Source: an uncultured Flavobacteriales bacterium (GTDB taxonomy: Bacteria > Bacteroidota > Bacteroidia > Flavobacteriales > Crocinitomicaceae). Taken from it: a stretch of 18,167 nt of DNA. A model generated the notes under the pieces. The model searched no databases. It saw only the letters and a list, made by a program, of their open reading frames with translations, and was not told the DNA's origin. Location of the stretch: assembly GCA_946479985.1 (NCBI GenBank), contig CAMLIF010000083.1, positions 1 through 18,167 of the forward strand, read 5' to 3'. A program made the translations under genes and the position numbers. Shown here in pieces: positions 7,073 through 15,203 of this stretch. Each line of letters opens with the position of its first letter. Position 1 is the first letter of the stretch.

Positions 7073-7570
7073 TTATAAGACAATTGACTTAATTTTCACA
7101 ATAGTCAATCGCGGATCTGTATTGGCTGTGATCGTAACCGTTTTTTCAATTGGTTTTCCATCTACCGATTGAGTGCTTGGCTTAAAATGAATCTTAATAA
7201 CATCTGATTTTCCAGCTGGAATTGGTTTTTCCGGTTTTTGTGGAGTGGTACATCCGCAGCTTGCCTGGATATCTGAGATTATCAAAGGTGTCTTCCCTGT
7301 GTTTGTTACTTTAAACACGCAATCGTTTTCAGAATTCAGTTTAATGGTCCCGAAATCATGCACCATTTTATCCAGTTTCATACTGGTTGCATTTTTTTTC
7401 GCTTCCTCCAATTCTTTTTCAGCTTTTGCAATGGCTTCAGCGTTTTCATCCATGTATTCTTCCTGATTTTCATCAGTAGCTTCAATTGCCGAATAATACT
7501 CTTTCTTGGTGTTCGTTTCTTCACCACAACTCACCAATAATAAAAGACAAATCCCAAGTTCTACTCTCAT
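7073..7570 (-). CDS. DUF1573 domain lipoprotein
   Basis: 165 residues. The N-terminus is a short lipoprotein signal, with hydrophobic LGICLLLLVSC and the lipobox Cys at residue 15, so the mature protein should be lipid-anchored in the cell envelope. A charged, probably helical or coiled-coil spacer (about residues 40-63, DENAEAIAKAEKELEEAKKN) leads to a DUF1573 Ig-like beta domain (about 66-165). The domain has the hallmarks HDFGTI, FKVTNTGKTPLIISDIQASCGCTTP and IPAGKSDVIKIHFKP. This domain is frequent in Bacteroidota secreted proteins, but its function is not established. The start codon lies 2 nt after the stop of the S41 protease gene, so both are very likely co-transcribed and translationally coupled. 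A function in envelope protein quality control with the protease is inference. The n-region carries only one Arg and one Glu, weaker than usual. Confidence 0.85.
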   Translation of the reverse strand: MRVELGICLLLLVSCGEETNTKKEYYSAIEATDENQEEYMDENAEAIAKAEKELEEAKKNATSMKLDKMVHDFGTIKLNSENDCVFKVTNTGKTPLIISDIQASCGCTTPQKPEKPIPAGKSDVIKIHFKPSTQSVDGKPIEKTVTITANTDPRLTIVKIKSIVL

Positions 7571-7572
7571 AA

Positions 7573-9177
7573 CTAGTTTGATGCTAATTTAATGTTATTG
7601 TATTCATTTGTTTTTAAAACCTCAATTGCGCGCTGCAATATCTCATTCTTGTTGTTATAAATCTGATAGAATGCATCTGCACCGAATAAATCCTGTGCAA
7701 TATGTGCTTTCAATCGTAAGCGCATCAAATCACCACTGATCTTATACTGTTCCTCGTTCATTTTAAGCTCTTTGTTTTCTTTCCACACTTCCTCAAAGAA
7801 TTCATCCATTAACTTTTTGTCTACTGTGAATGTCTTATTGAAACCATCAAAGCTCTCATATTTTTTGTTTAACTCATCTCGGTTTTTGTCGACATAAGAA
7901 AGCGGGAATGAGTTGAATGCTCCTGTACCTGCAACATCACGGTAGAAGTCGGAAAGTTCCATAGTGTCAAGCGGAACAAAAACGTCCGGCATAATACCGC
8001 CGCCGCCGTAAACTGTCCTTCCGGTAACCATCGTTGAGAATTTCAATGAATCAGGAAGTTTAATCGAATCAATGTTAGTCATTTCCCCGTGCATAAAGCG
8101 CGTCATGTAATCGTTTTTGTATGCTTCCTTGTCTTCGTATGATTTTTGGATAAATCGCCCGGAAGGAGTGAAGTAACGCGCAATTGTCAAACGCAATTGA
8201 GAACCGTCGTTCAGATCAATAGGACGCTGAACCAATCCTTTTCCGTAGCTTCTTCTTCCAACAATTGCTCCGCGGTCCCAATCCTGGATTGCGCCGCTTA
8301 AGATCTCACTGGCTGACGCAGAATTTTCATCTGTCAAAACAACTAAGTTTCCTGTTTCCCATAACCCGGCACGTTCTGCTTTCAATTCTTGTCGTGGCTG
8401 TGCACGACCTTCAGAATAAACGATCATTTTATTTCCGGATAAAAACTCATCCGCCAAATATTGAGCTACATACAATAAACCACCACCATTGCTTTGCAAA
8501 TCAAGAATTAAGCTCTTCATGCCTTCGGCTTTCAATTTTTTGATTGCTTTTGTCATTTCATCCGGAGTTGTTCTGGAGAAAGCAGTAAGTTTAATATATC
8601 CGATTCCCGGTTCAACCATGTAGGATGTTTCAACCGAATTGAAAGGAATATTGTCGCGCGTGATTACAAAATTCACTGGTTCTTTGCTGTTCTTGCGTTT
8701 AATCGATACACGTACTTTTGTCCCAAGTTCACCCATTAATTTCGATCTGACATCGGCATTTTTAATCCCAATTCCGGCAACAGTTGTTCCGTCTATAGAT
8801 GTGATCTTATCACCTGCACGAATTCCTAATTTCTCAGACGGACCGCCAGCAATTGTCTCAACAACCATCAGTGTATCTTTCAGGATTTGAAAACGAATTC
8901 CGATTCCTACAAAACTTCCGTCTATACGCTGATTTGCGTCGTCAACATCGGCCTTGGAAATATAGGTAGAGTGAGGATCCAGTTTTTCCAGCATGGCAAC
9001 AATTGCCGCATCGAGAAGTTCTTTGTCATTAACAGGATCAACATACAGTTTATTGATGAAAGTCATTATTTCATCCAATCTATCTGTTTCTTTTGGCGTT
9101 TCTTTCGGAACGTTGGTTTGTGCGAAAAGTCCGGCGCCCAATATGATGCTGAAACTTAGTAAAAGGTATTTTCTCAT
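7573..9177 (-). CDS. S41 family carboxy-terminal processing peptidase
   Basis: 534 residues. A signal peptide (about 1-20, MRKYLLLSFSIILGAGLFAQ) sends it to the periplasm. The order is an N-terminal helical cap (30-80, with LDPHSTYIS), a PDZ domain (about 85-165, FVGIGIRF, GGPSEKLGIRAGDKITSIDG), then the tail-specific protease core (about 185-400). The catalytic dyad is visible as Ser288 in ENSASASEILSG and Lys313 in RRSYGKGLVQ, with the same 25-residue spacing as in E. coli Prc. The last 130 residues, rich in Lys/Glu, are an extension found in Bacteroidota Ctp proteins. It should trim or degrade envelope proteins from their C-terminus. A lipoprotein gene follows 2 nt downstream and the NlpC/P60 hydrolase is divergent, an arrangement reminiscent of Prc-type control of cell-wall hydrolases (inference). 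Confidence 0.92.
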   Translation of the reverse strand: MRKYLLLSFSIILGAGLFAQTNVPKETPKETDRLDEIMTFINKLYVDPVNDKELLDAAIVAMLEKLDPHSTYISKADVDDANQRIDGSFVGIGIRFQILKDTLMVVETIAGGPSEKLGIRAGDKITSIDGTTVAGIGIKNADVRSKLMGELGTKVRVSIKRKNSKEPVNFVITRDNIPFNSVETSYMVEPGIGYIKLTAFSRTTPDEMTKAIKKLKAEGMKSLILDLQSNGGGLLYVAQYLADEFLSGNKMIVYSEGRAQPRQELKAERAGLWETGNLVVLTDENSASASEILSGAIQDWDRGAIVGRRSYGKGLVQRPIDLNDGSQLRLTIARYFTPSGRFIQKSYEDKEAYKNDYMTRFMHGEMTNIDSIKLPDSLKFSTMVTGRTVYGGGGIMPDVFVPLDTMELSDFYRDVAGTGAFNSFPLSYVDKNRDELNKKYESFDGFNKTFTVDKKLMDEFFEEVWKENKELKMNEEQYKISGDLMRLRLKAHIAQDLFGADAFYQIYNNKNEILQRAIEVLKTNEYNNIKLASN

Positions 9178-9196
9178 GGTGTTTTTGTGTCTAGTA

Positions 9197-9204
9197 CGAA
9201 AATA
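9197..9204 (-). promoter_or_regulatory. -7-like element (TAnnTTCG) before the S41 peptidase gene
   Basis: The minus strand reads TATTTTCG 19 nt before the ATG. A second candidate, a perfect TATATTTG, lies at 9248-9255 (70 nt leader). I cannot tell which one is used; neither has a well-spaced TTG. Confidence 0.3.
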
Positions 9205-9247
9205 ACGAATTAACGTATGAATTGTTGGTTGGTGACAGTCTTAACTT

Positions 9248-9255
9248 CAAATATA
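9248..9255 (-). promoter_or_regulatory. Alternative -7 element for the S41 peptidase gene
   Basis: The minus strand reads TATATTTG, a perfect TAnnTTTG match, giving a leader of about 65-70 nt. CAA triplets on the plus strand lie 12 and 26 nt upstream of it, both outside the usual spacing. Confidence 0.3.
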
Positions 9256-9378
9256 TGTTAAAATGAACAAGTTGCCTAAACCAACTTACACTCGTTTCGT
9301 AGGAAGGTTCAATAAAGATGAACTTTTCGATGTTAATTGATTTTCGATTTTTGACAAAACACGCATCTGAGTTCTTAT

Positions 9379-9386
9379 TAACTTCG
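9379..9386 (+). promoter_or_regulatory. -7-like element (TAnnTTCG) before the NlpC/P60 gene
   Basis: TAACTTCG is one mismatch from TAnnTTTG and ends 16 nt before the ATG at 9403. A TTTTTG run ending at 9353 lies 25 nt upstream and could be the -33 part, slightly too far. Confidence 0.3.
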
Positions 9387-9402
9387 TTCAAAATCAAGTA
9401 TC

Positions 9403-10311
9403 ATGAATCGCTTTTGTTTCGCCATCTTTCTTATATGTTCTTCTTTTTCAGCTAAGGCCCAGGTTCGAAAAATCGATAAGCTTGAGGTGTTATATGACCA
9501 GGGCCATTACGGAATGGTTTACCGCCATGCGAACCGATTGCTTGATATTCCTGATTTTGATTACAGTTACCAGCCTGAATTTTATAAAAGCCTTGCGATG
9601 TTCCGTTTATCGGAACAGGATTTCTGGATGAGATTGCACCCCGACGGTTTGCAGCAGGCACGTAAACTTTATTTGGAAGTTAAGAATTCTACAGAAGGAG
9701 CGAAGGTCTTCAATGCGCATTTGAACCACATTGCAGCTTTGAAAAAAGATTTGGTTGACCGGGCAGCTGATTTGAAAAGTGAAGGCAGAAAGATTGAGTA
9801 TGATGAATTACAGCAGATTATTGATTTGTTTGATCATATTCCTGATCTCGACGATCCGAGTGGTGTAACGCCACCTAAAGTTCCGGAAACAAACGAAACG
9901 GAAGAAGTTGAGTCGATTGCAATGACAAAGACCCGTGAAGGGATGATCGATTTTGCGAAAACTCAAATTGGGGTTCCTTATTTGTGGGCGGGAACCGATC
10001 CGAATGGATTTGACTGCTCCGGCTTCACTGGTTACGTTTACAAGAAGCAGTATAACAAAGACATACCCAGAAGGGCAGAAGATCAGTACAAAAGTTCAAC
10101 AAAGATTAAACAGAAAAATGCACACAAGGGAGATTTGGTTTTCTTTGATGCAGGTTCCGGAATTTCGCATGTTGGAATGATTGTTTCCGACAGAGGTGAA
10201 CCGTTAACCATGATTCACGCTTCTTCCAGCCAGGGAATTATTGTCACGAATATTGAAGAATCAGAATACTGGTTGAAACGTTTATACGCTTTCGGGACTT
10301 ATATAGAATGA
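9403..10311 (+). CDS. NlpC/P60 family cell-wall peptidase (C40)
   Basis: 302 residues. A signal peptide (1-20, ending SFSAKAQ) indicates secretion to the periplasm or envelope. Residues 25-150 form an alpha-helical region of no family I recognise, possibly TPR-like (KLEVLYDQGHYGMVYRHANRLL). A Pro/Glu linker (about 151-170) joins it to a C-terminal NlpC/P60 domain (about 177-302). The catalytic residues are Cys205 in GFDCSGF, His256 in GISHVGMI and a third polar residue His272 in MIHASS; GDLVFFDAG and PYLWAGTDPNG are also typical. It is predicted to cut gamma-D-glutamyl-diaminopimelate-type bonds in peptidoglycan peptides. It is divergent from the S41 protease. Its 3' end overlaps the convergent membrane-protein gene by 13 nt, so no space for a terminator is left. 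Confidence 0.88.
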   Translation: MNRFCFAIFLICSSFSAKAQVRKIDKLEVLYDQGHYGMVYRHANRLLDIPDFDYSYQPEFYKSLAMFRLSEQDFWMRLHPDGLQQARKLYLEVKNSTEGAKVFNAHLNHIAALKKDLVDRAADLKSEGRKIEYDELQQIIDLFDHIPDLDDPSGVTPPKVPETNETEEVESIAMTKTREGMIDFAKTQIGVPYLWAGTDPNGFDCSGFTGYVYKKQYNKDIPRRAEDQYKSSTKIKQKNAHKGDLVFFDAGSGISHVGMIVSDRGEPLTMIHASSSQGIIVTNIEESEYWLKRLYAFGTYIE

Positions 10312-10805
10312 GACTTTTGTTTCACGAACAGGTGAATAGCAACGCTTAAAAAGCAGAGTAAACAAAAACCAATGCTTATCGTTCCGATTGAAATGGGCGT
10401 TAATCCCAATCCCAGTAAACAAAAAGCAATAATTGCCAGAACTAGGTATTGTAAATAATAAACCAGTGGACTTACCTTGATTCTAAGGGAAGAACTGATA
10501 ACTCCTATACAAATACTAATTAGGGCAAACGAAAACTGCCAGTACCAAAGTGTTTTCAATTCAACCGCTCCTGACAAAAGCAATCCGACAAAAACGAGTT
10601 GAACAACAAACGTTCCCAGGAGAATTTTTTGAAGCAATCCTTTTTGAGATATGGTAAGTGACAAGGAATGAACAAATCCTAAAAATAATCCGAAAATACT
10701 TAAGCTGATGCTTTTCAAAGACCAATTTACGGTGTCGAAAAAAAACAGCCCGACTAATAAAAGAAGCGCAAACAGAATTGCTAAAATACCTGTCAGTTTA
10801 TTCAT
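10299..10805 (-). CDS. Six-helix integral membrane protein, function unknown
   Basis: 168 residues, almost entirely hydrophobic, with about six predicted helices (roughly 4-23, 29-52, 57-81, 86-107, 113-134 and 137-161), short loops and a basic C-terminal end (KQKSHSI). I recognise no family and no catalytic motif. Its ATG overlaps the stop codon of the upstream phosphatase gene as ATGA (10802-10805), so the two are almost certainly made from one mRNA with coupled translation. It may be a membrane partner or signal receiver for the phosphatase (inference from position only). At its 3' end it overlaps the convergent NlpC/P60 gene by 13 nt. Confidence 0.75.
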   Translation of the reverse strand: MNKLTGILAILFALLLLVGLFFFDTVNWSLKSISLSIFGLFLGFVHSLSLTISQKGLLQKILLGTFVVQLVFVGLLLSGAVELKTLWYWQFSFALISICIGVISSSLRIKVSPLVYYLQYLVLAIIAFCLLGLGLTPISIGTISIGFCLLCFLSVAIHLFVKQKSHSI

Positions 10806-13800
10806 GATCTCACTCCTTTAAATTTAACAGCAACAACACAAACATCATCCACCTGTTCTGTATAAGTTTTCCATGTGTCGAATTCATTCTGAACTTTCAC
10901 ATACTGCTCGGTCATGTGCATTTCACCCAATCTGGAAAGCATGGCTTTGAACGGTTTTGATTTGTATTTTTTCAAGCGCTCACCACCGAACTGATCTACG
11001 TATCCATCTGTGTATAAATAAATACAATCGTTAGGCTCTAACTGGAATGTTTTCTGTGTAAACGGCTTTGCGTCAATAAACTGTCCGATTGGCTGTTTAT
11101 CCGGCTTCAATTCAATGATCTCACCATTTCGGATAATGACACATTCATTGTTGGCACCTGCAAATTTTAATTCTCCGGTTTTGTAATCAATAGAACACAA
11201 GGCAATGTCCATTCCGTCTTTTACATCTGAAGTTCCTTCGGCACGGAATGCGCTTACAACAATTTCACGGAGCTTGTCAAGAATATCTTTTGGTTCGGTC
11301 AATTTGAACTCATTCACAGCGCGTAATAAACCGTTATTTCCAACAATACTTACCAATGCTCCGGGTACTCCGTGTCCTGTACAGTCAACCGCAGAGAAAA
11401 TTACCTTATCCTGAACTTCGCGGGCCCAGTAAAAGTCACCTGAAACAATATCTTTCGGCCGGTAGAAAACAAAATGCTCATCAAACAATTCTTTCAAGCG
11501 TGATTCAACAGGTAAAATCGTATTCTGAATTCGCTTGGCGTAGTGAATACTATCCAGGATATCGTTTGATTTCTGAGTGATCTCTGCTTTTTGGTACTCC
11601 AGCAAGTTGTTTTGCTCAGCAATTTCCTTGGTACGTTCCTGAACTGTTTCTTCCAGTTTTATATTCTGACGTCGAACGCGCATTAAGGATAAACGAACAA
11701 CTCCGAAAACAAGGAAGATCAGTGCGATGAAATAAAGAATATATGCCCAAACGCTTCTGTACCAAGGTGGAAGGACTGTGATTTCATATCTCAGAATATC
11801 ACTTTCCTGGCCGTAGAAATTTTTTGATTGAACAAGCAACGTAAATGTTCCCTCGCTGATTTTTTCGAAATTGGCAAAATTCAGTTCCGACCATTCCGAC
11901 CATCTGTCATTGTATCCATCGAGCTTGTAACGATACATATTTGGTTCCTGGGTAGAAAAGAAATTGGAATGAAAAGTAATTCTGAAAGAATTCTTCGAGT
12001 ATTCCAGTTCAGGAATGGGTTTTGCGTGCCCCACATTATAAACAATCGGCTTTCCGTCGATTTCAATTTTGTCGATGAAAACTTTAATGTTGGAAGCGCG
12101 TTTTCTAACGGCATCTTTATTGAAAAGAAAAAGTCCTTCACTCGTTCCAACCCACACAGTATTTTTCGGCCCTTTTTGGATACTATAGACCACACCCGCA
12201 TCTTTCAAAGCGGCTAACGGCCATTTGGTATATTTCCATTCTCCATTAACAATTTCCATCCAGCCAGTCTCAAACTCAAAATCGTCGTCGGAATATTCTT
12301 TGTAGACTACCACCCACAACTGCTTATCATTAATGTTGATGACACGATGAATGGTGTTCAGATGGCCTGCTCCGAAAAATTCAATGTTATGTTCAAAAGG
12401 GATTAGTTTGTTTGTCTTTTTATCCAGGTATAAAATTCCGTCTGCAGTACCAACATATAGTTTATTCCTGAAGGACTGAACGTAATATTGGTTGTCTTCG
12501 TTTTTAGCACTTGGAATCTTTATGAGGCGGTATTTTTTTGTAGCCGGGTTATATACGCCAACTCCTTTATTTCGTACCGATAAGTACAGTTTTCCGCCAC
12601 AATACGCGGTGCTGATAGTTTCTCCGCCTGCATCAGGGACCAGTTCCTCATATTTCCATGAACCGTCCTTTTGTATTGTAAGAGAACCTAACCCTGATTC
12701 ATTTGAAAAGTAAACACGGTCACGGTTTATAGGATCTTTACAGAATGCGTATGCATATACTTCGACCAGTGCTTTTTTCGTTCCGTTTACCGGGTTATAT
12801 TCATAAATTCCGTTATTGGCTATAACCAGGGTTTTTAGTCCATGGGAAGTTGAAACTGTCTCAATATCGAACACTCGTTGCTGCAGGGTTTTATCCTGGA
12901 ATAATCTGCCGTGATTATTGACGTCTTTGTAAAGATAAATATCCGTACTCAGCCCCAACATGGGTAATCCATTATAAAAGTCAATTGCTTCGATTTGTGA
13001 AGTGACTCCTTCATCTTTTTTCAAATAAGAAATAGGAGAAGAGCTTTCAATGAACTGAATTCCGTTGTCGAGACACAACCAAATGTTTCGGTCCTTATCA
13101 ACGAAGAAATCGTTTACATAAATGTTCTCCAGTTTGTCAGTAAAATCGAATGAACGGACCAGATTTCCATTAATATCTGTAATAATCAATCCTCCGTCTT
13201 CGGTTCCGTAATAAATATAATCGCCAACTCGCTTAATAACATTTGGCTGATACTTCTTTAACAGAGAAAAATAATCTCCGGTCGATTCTACCCACGAGCA
13301 GGTACCGTTATTTTCAGCAACTTTTAGGAGTCTCAGAGAAACATCAAGAATATACCACTGCTTATTGATCTCGAAACTCCCGCGAATATTTTTGAGTAGA
13401 ATTTTACTTTCCTTATTCAGAATGACTTTTGCTTTTCCTGTAAGCGCATCAATATACAGGTATTTGTATTCCCTGTTGTCGGCATCGTCTTTATTCTGAT
13501 ATTCGAGAAGTAATCCTTTTCCGAGTTTACAGGAAGTACGACAGGAAAAACCTTTCAACTCGCGCGGAATGACAAAGTTTCTGACTACTTTATTTTTATA
13601 AGTAAAGAGTCCTTTTTCTCCAATGAAGAGTACTTCACCGTTGTTTATTTCAAAAATGTTCCAGACTTTCCCGAAACCAGTAGTTTCAGGTTTTACGAGT
13701 AATGGAAAATAGCAGTATTGACCTTTGCTTGAATAATCGAGGTAACCGAAGTTGTTTTCACGACCTACAAAAATGGTTTTATCCGAAGATTCGAAAAAGG

Positions 13801-14098
13801 AAGCAACGAAACTTGATGCGACGGTTTTTTGATTTTCAGCACTTGTTTTTTCTTTGTCTACACCCAGTTTGGTCCAATCGCTTCCGTTGTAAGATAGAAT
13901 ATCCTGCCTGTTTCCAAAGATATAATCACCTGATGCATTTTGAGTACCACACCATATTTGACCGGCACTACCGTATTCTTTTACAGGAAAGTGCCGGGTT
14001 GCCAATCTACCGGTAGTCTGAATGTTTTGAGCTTGCGTAAAGCAAACAACAAATACTGCAGCAGTAGTTAATATAAAATTGACAACGGTTCTGATCAT
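10802..14098 (-). CDS. Membrane-anchored sensor with beta-propeller, Y_Y_Y and SpoIIE/PP2C phosphatase domains
   Basis: 1098 residues. A signal peptide (about 1-23, ending FTQAQ) leads into a periplasmic part of about 670 residues with repeated propeller blades of the two-component regulator type (for example DRNIWLCLDNGIQFI, NTVWVGTSEGLFLF). Next are a Y_Y_Y domain (about 695-775, YRYKLDGYNDRWSEWS), one membrane helix (783-805), a coiled coil (about 807-870) and a cytoplasmic SpoIIE-type PPM phosphatase (about 877-1095). Metal-binding acids look intact: Asp888 in VSGDFYW, Asp905 in SAVDCTGHGVPG, Asp1031 in YTDGY and Asp1085 in QVDDVCV. The layout is that of a hybrid sensor whose histidine kinase is replaced by a Ser/Thr phosphatase. 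Its targets are probably phosphorylated anti-sigma-antagonist-type proteins, none of which is encoded here. It overlaps the downstream six-helix gene by 4 nt and starts 55 nt after the agmatinase gene. Confidence 0.9.
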   Translation of the reverse strand: MIRTVVNFILTTAAVFVVCFTQAQNIQTTGRLATRHFPVKEYGSAGQIWCGTQNASGDYIFGNRQDILSYNGSDWTKLGVDKEKTSAENQKTVASSFVASFFESSDKTIFVGRENNFGYLDYSSKGQYCYFPLLVKPETTGFGKVWNIFEINNGEVLFIGEKGLFTYKNKVVRNFVIPRELKGFSCRTSCKLGKGLLLEYQNKDDADNREYKYLYIDALTGKAKVILNKESKILLKNIRGSFEINKQWYILDVSLRLLKVAENNGTCSWVESTGDYFSLLKKYQPNVIKRVGDYIYYGTEDGGLIITDINGNLVRSFDFTDKLENIYVNDFFVDKDRNIWLCLDNGIQFIESSSPISYLKKDEGVTSQIEAIDFYNGLPMLGLSTDIYLYKDVNNHGRLFQDKTLQQRVFDIETVSTSHGLKTLVIANNGIYEYNPVNGTKKALVEVYAYAFCKDPINRDRVYFSNESGLGSLTIQKDGSWKYEELVPDAGGETISTAYCGGKLYLSVRNKGVGVYNPATKKYRLIKIPSAKNEDNQYYVQSFRNKLYVGTADGILYLDKKTNKLIPFEHNIEFFGAGHLNTIHRVININDKQLWVVVYKEYSDDDFEFETGWMEIVNGEWKYTKWPLAALKDAGVVYSIQKGPKNTVWVGTSEGLFLFNKDAVRKRASNIKVFIDKIEIDGKPIVYNVGHAKPIPELEYSKNSFRITFHSNFFSTQEPNMYRYKLDGYNDRWSEWSELNFANFEKISEGTFTLLVQSKNFYGQESDILRYEITVLPPWYRSVWAYILYFIALIFLVFGVVRLSLMRVRRQNIKLEETVQERTKEIAEQNNLLEYQKAEITQKSNDILDSIHYAKRIQNTILPVESRLKELFDEHFVFYRPKDIVSGDFYWAREVQDKVIFSAVDCTGHGVPGALVSIVGNNGLLRAVNEFKLTEPKDILDKLREIVVSAFRAEGTSDVKDGMDIALCSIDYKTGELKFAGANNECVIIRNGEIIELKPDKQPIGQFIDAKPFTQKTFQLEPNDCIYLYTDGYVDQFGGERLKKYKSKPFKAMLSRLGEMHMTEQYVKVQNEFDTWKTYTEQVDDVCVVAVKFKGVRS

Positions 14099-14113
14099 CT
14101 TTAGTAATTGTTA

Positions 14114-14121
14114 CGAATATA
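14114..14121 (-). promoter_or_regulatory. -7-like element (TAnnTTCG) before the phosphatase gene
   Basis: The minus strand reads TATATTCG 15 nt before the start codon, in the 55-nt gap after the agmatinase gene. If active, the phosphatase pair has its own promoter instead of depending on the polyamine genes. There is no clear -33 element and no terminator in the gap. Confidence 0.3.
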
Positions 14122-14153
14122 CTAATTATCTAGGTTTCCGAAAATTAGTGATT

Positions 14154-15203
14154 TCAGTAGTTCAATTTTCTGCTCATTTCTGTTGCGCAAACCAAATTCC
14201 ATAAGGCTCTGGCACCAACATTTGCATCCCAATCTCCTTCAGCTCCTGGCGAAACTTCGTTTAAATCGAAACCAATAATCTGGTGTCCGGCCTCAACCAA
14301 TTCAAAAAACAAGTAGTTGATCTGCTCTAATTCAAATCCGCCAACAACAGGAGTCCCTGTATTCGGACAAAGTGAGGGATGCAAACCGTCAATATCAAAA
14401 GAAATATAAACGCGTTTGGGTAACTGGGCGATGATTGTTTTAACAATTTGCTTCCACGACTCACCTTCAAACGTGCGGTTTTTTAAATCCCAATCGAAGA
14501 AAGTACAAACGCGATCTGATTCGTTGATTAACTGAACTTCAGATGCAGCAACATCACGAATTCCAACCTGAACCAATTTCTCCATGTTTTTGGTCGTTTG
14601 GAGAACATTGTACATAATGCTTGCGTGCGATTGCTGAAATCCTTCGTAGGCATCACGCAGATCAGCATGTGCATCAATCTGTAAAATTCCGAAAGGTTTG
14701 TTTTCCTCGTCCAAAGCCTGGATCAATCCAAGCGGTGTGCTGTGTTCTCCACCCAGAACAGCTGGAATTTTACCCGAAGTCAATAATGTTTTTGCACGTT
14801 GTTTCAGGTTTTCCAACAACTGGTTCTGTGCTCCGTTGATTTGATCTACAACTTCCTGGAATCCTTTGTGATCTTCTAACTGACCACCATTTTCCAAATA
14901 ATCAATGTATTGGACTCCCTCCACACAAAGGCGATCGTTTATTTCTTTCATTTCAGAAGAAATCCCGGTCATGAAAACCCTGGTATTCCATGCTTCGGGC
15001 AAACGGTAATGGTAGAAATCTAATTGTGTACTGGCTTCCAAAATTGCTTTCGGACCGTCGCTTGTTCCCTTTCCGTAAGATGCAGTTGCATCCCACGGAA
15101 CCGGAATAATAACAATTGTTGCTTCTTCTTCTGAAACAGGAAAACCAAAGATATTTCCATTGGCAATTCCTACTCCGTTCGGATCAAACGTTTCGTTAGC
15201 CAT
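14154..15203 (-). CDS. speB: Agmatinase / ureohydrolase (arginase family)
   Basis: 349 residues of the arginase-agmatinase fold. The binuclear manganese ligands are visible: His154 in GGEHS, Asp177/His179/Asp181 in IDAHADLRD, and Asp270/Asp272 in [22 protein letters not shown] and Glu316 in FDLNEVSPG complete the usual C-terminal part. Agmatinase hydrolyses agmatine to putrescine and urea. The choice over arginase or formiminoglutamase rests on the neighbour: the start codon lies inside the end of the SpeD-SpeE fusion gene (8-nt overlap), whose aminopropyltransferase would use the putrescine formed. The arginine decarboxylase that supplies agmatine is not in the window. It is somewhat longer than typical agmatinases (about 300), with an extra segment around residues 95-135. 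A carboxyspermidine-type or other ureohydrolase role is less likely. Confidence 0.85.
   Translation of the reverse strand: MANETFDPNGVGIANGNIFGFPVSEEEATIVIIPVPWDATASYGKGTSDGPKAILEASTQLDFYHYRLPEAWNTRVFMTGISSEMKEINDRLCVEGVQYIDYLENGGQLEDHKGFQEVVDQINGAQNQLLENLKQRAKTLLTSGKIPAVLGGEHSTPLGLIQALDEENKPFGILQIDAHADLRDAYEGFQQSHASIMYNVLQTTKNMEKLVQVGIRDVAASEVQLINESDRVCTFFDWDLKNRTFEGESWKQIVKTIIAQLPKRVYISFDIDGLHPSLCPNTGTPVVGGFELEQINYLFFELVEAGHQIIGFDLNEVSPGAEGDWDANVGARALWNLVCATEMSRKLNY

Noticed and set aside
9191..9397. 68-codon minus-strand frame filling the gap between the S41 and NlpC/P60 genes
   Set aside because: It covers the promoter regions of both divergent genes, shows no recognisable motif and has an irregular composition; a real gene here would leave no room for either promoter.
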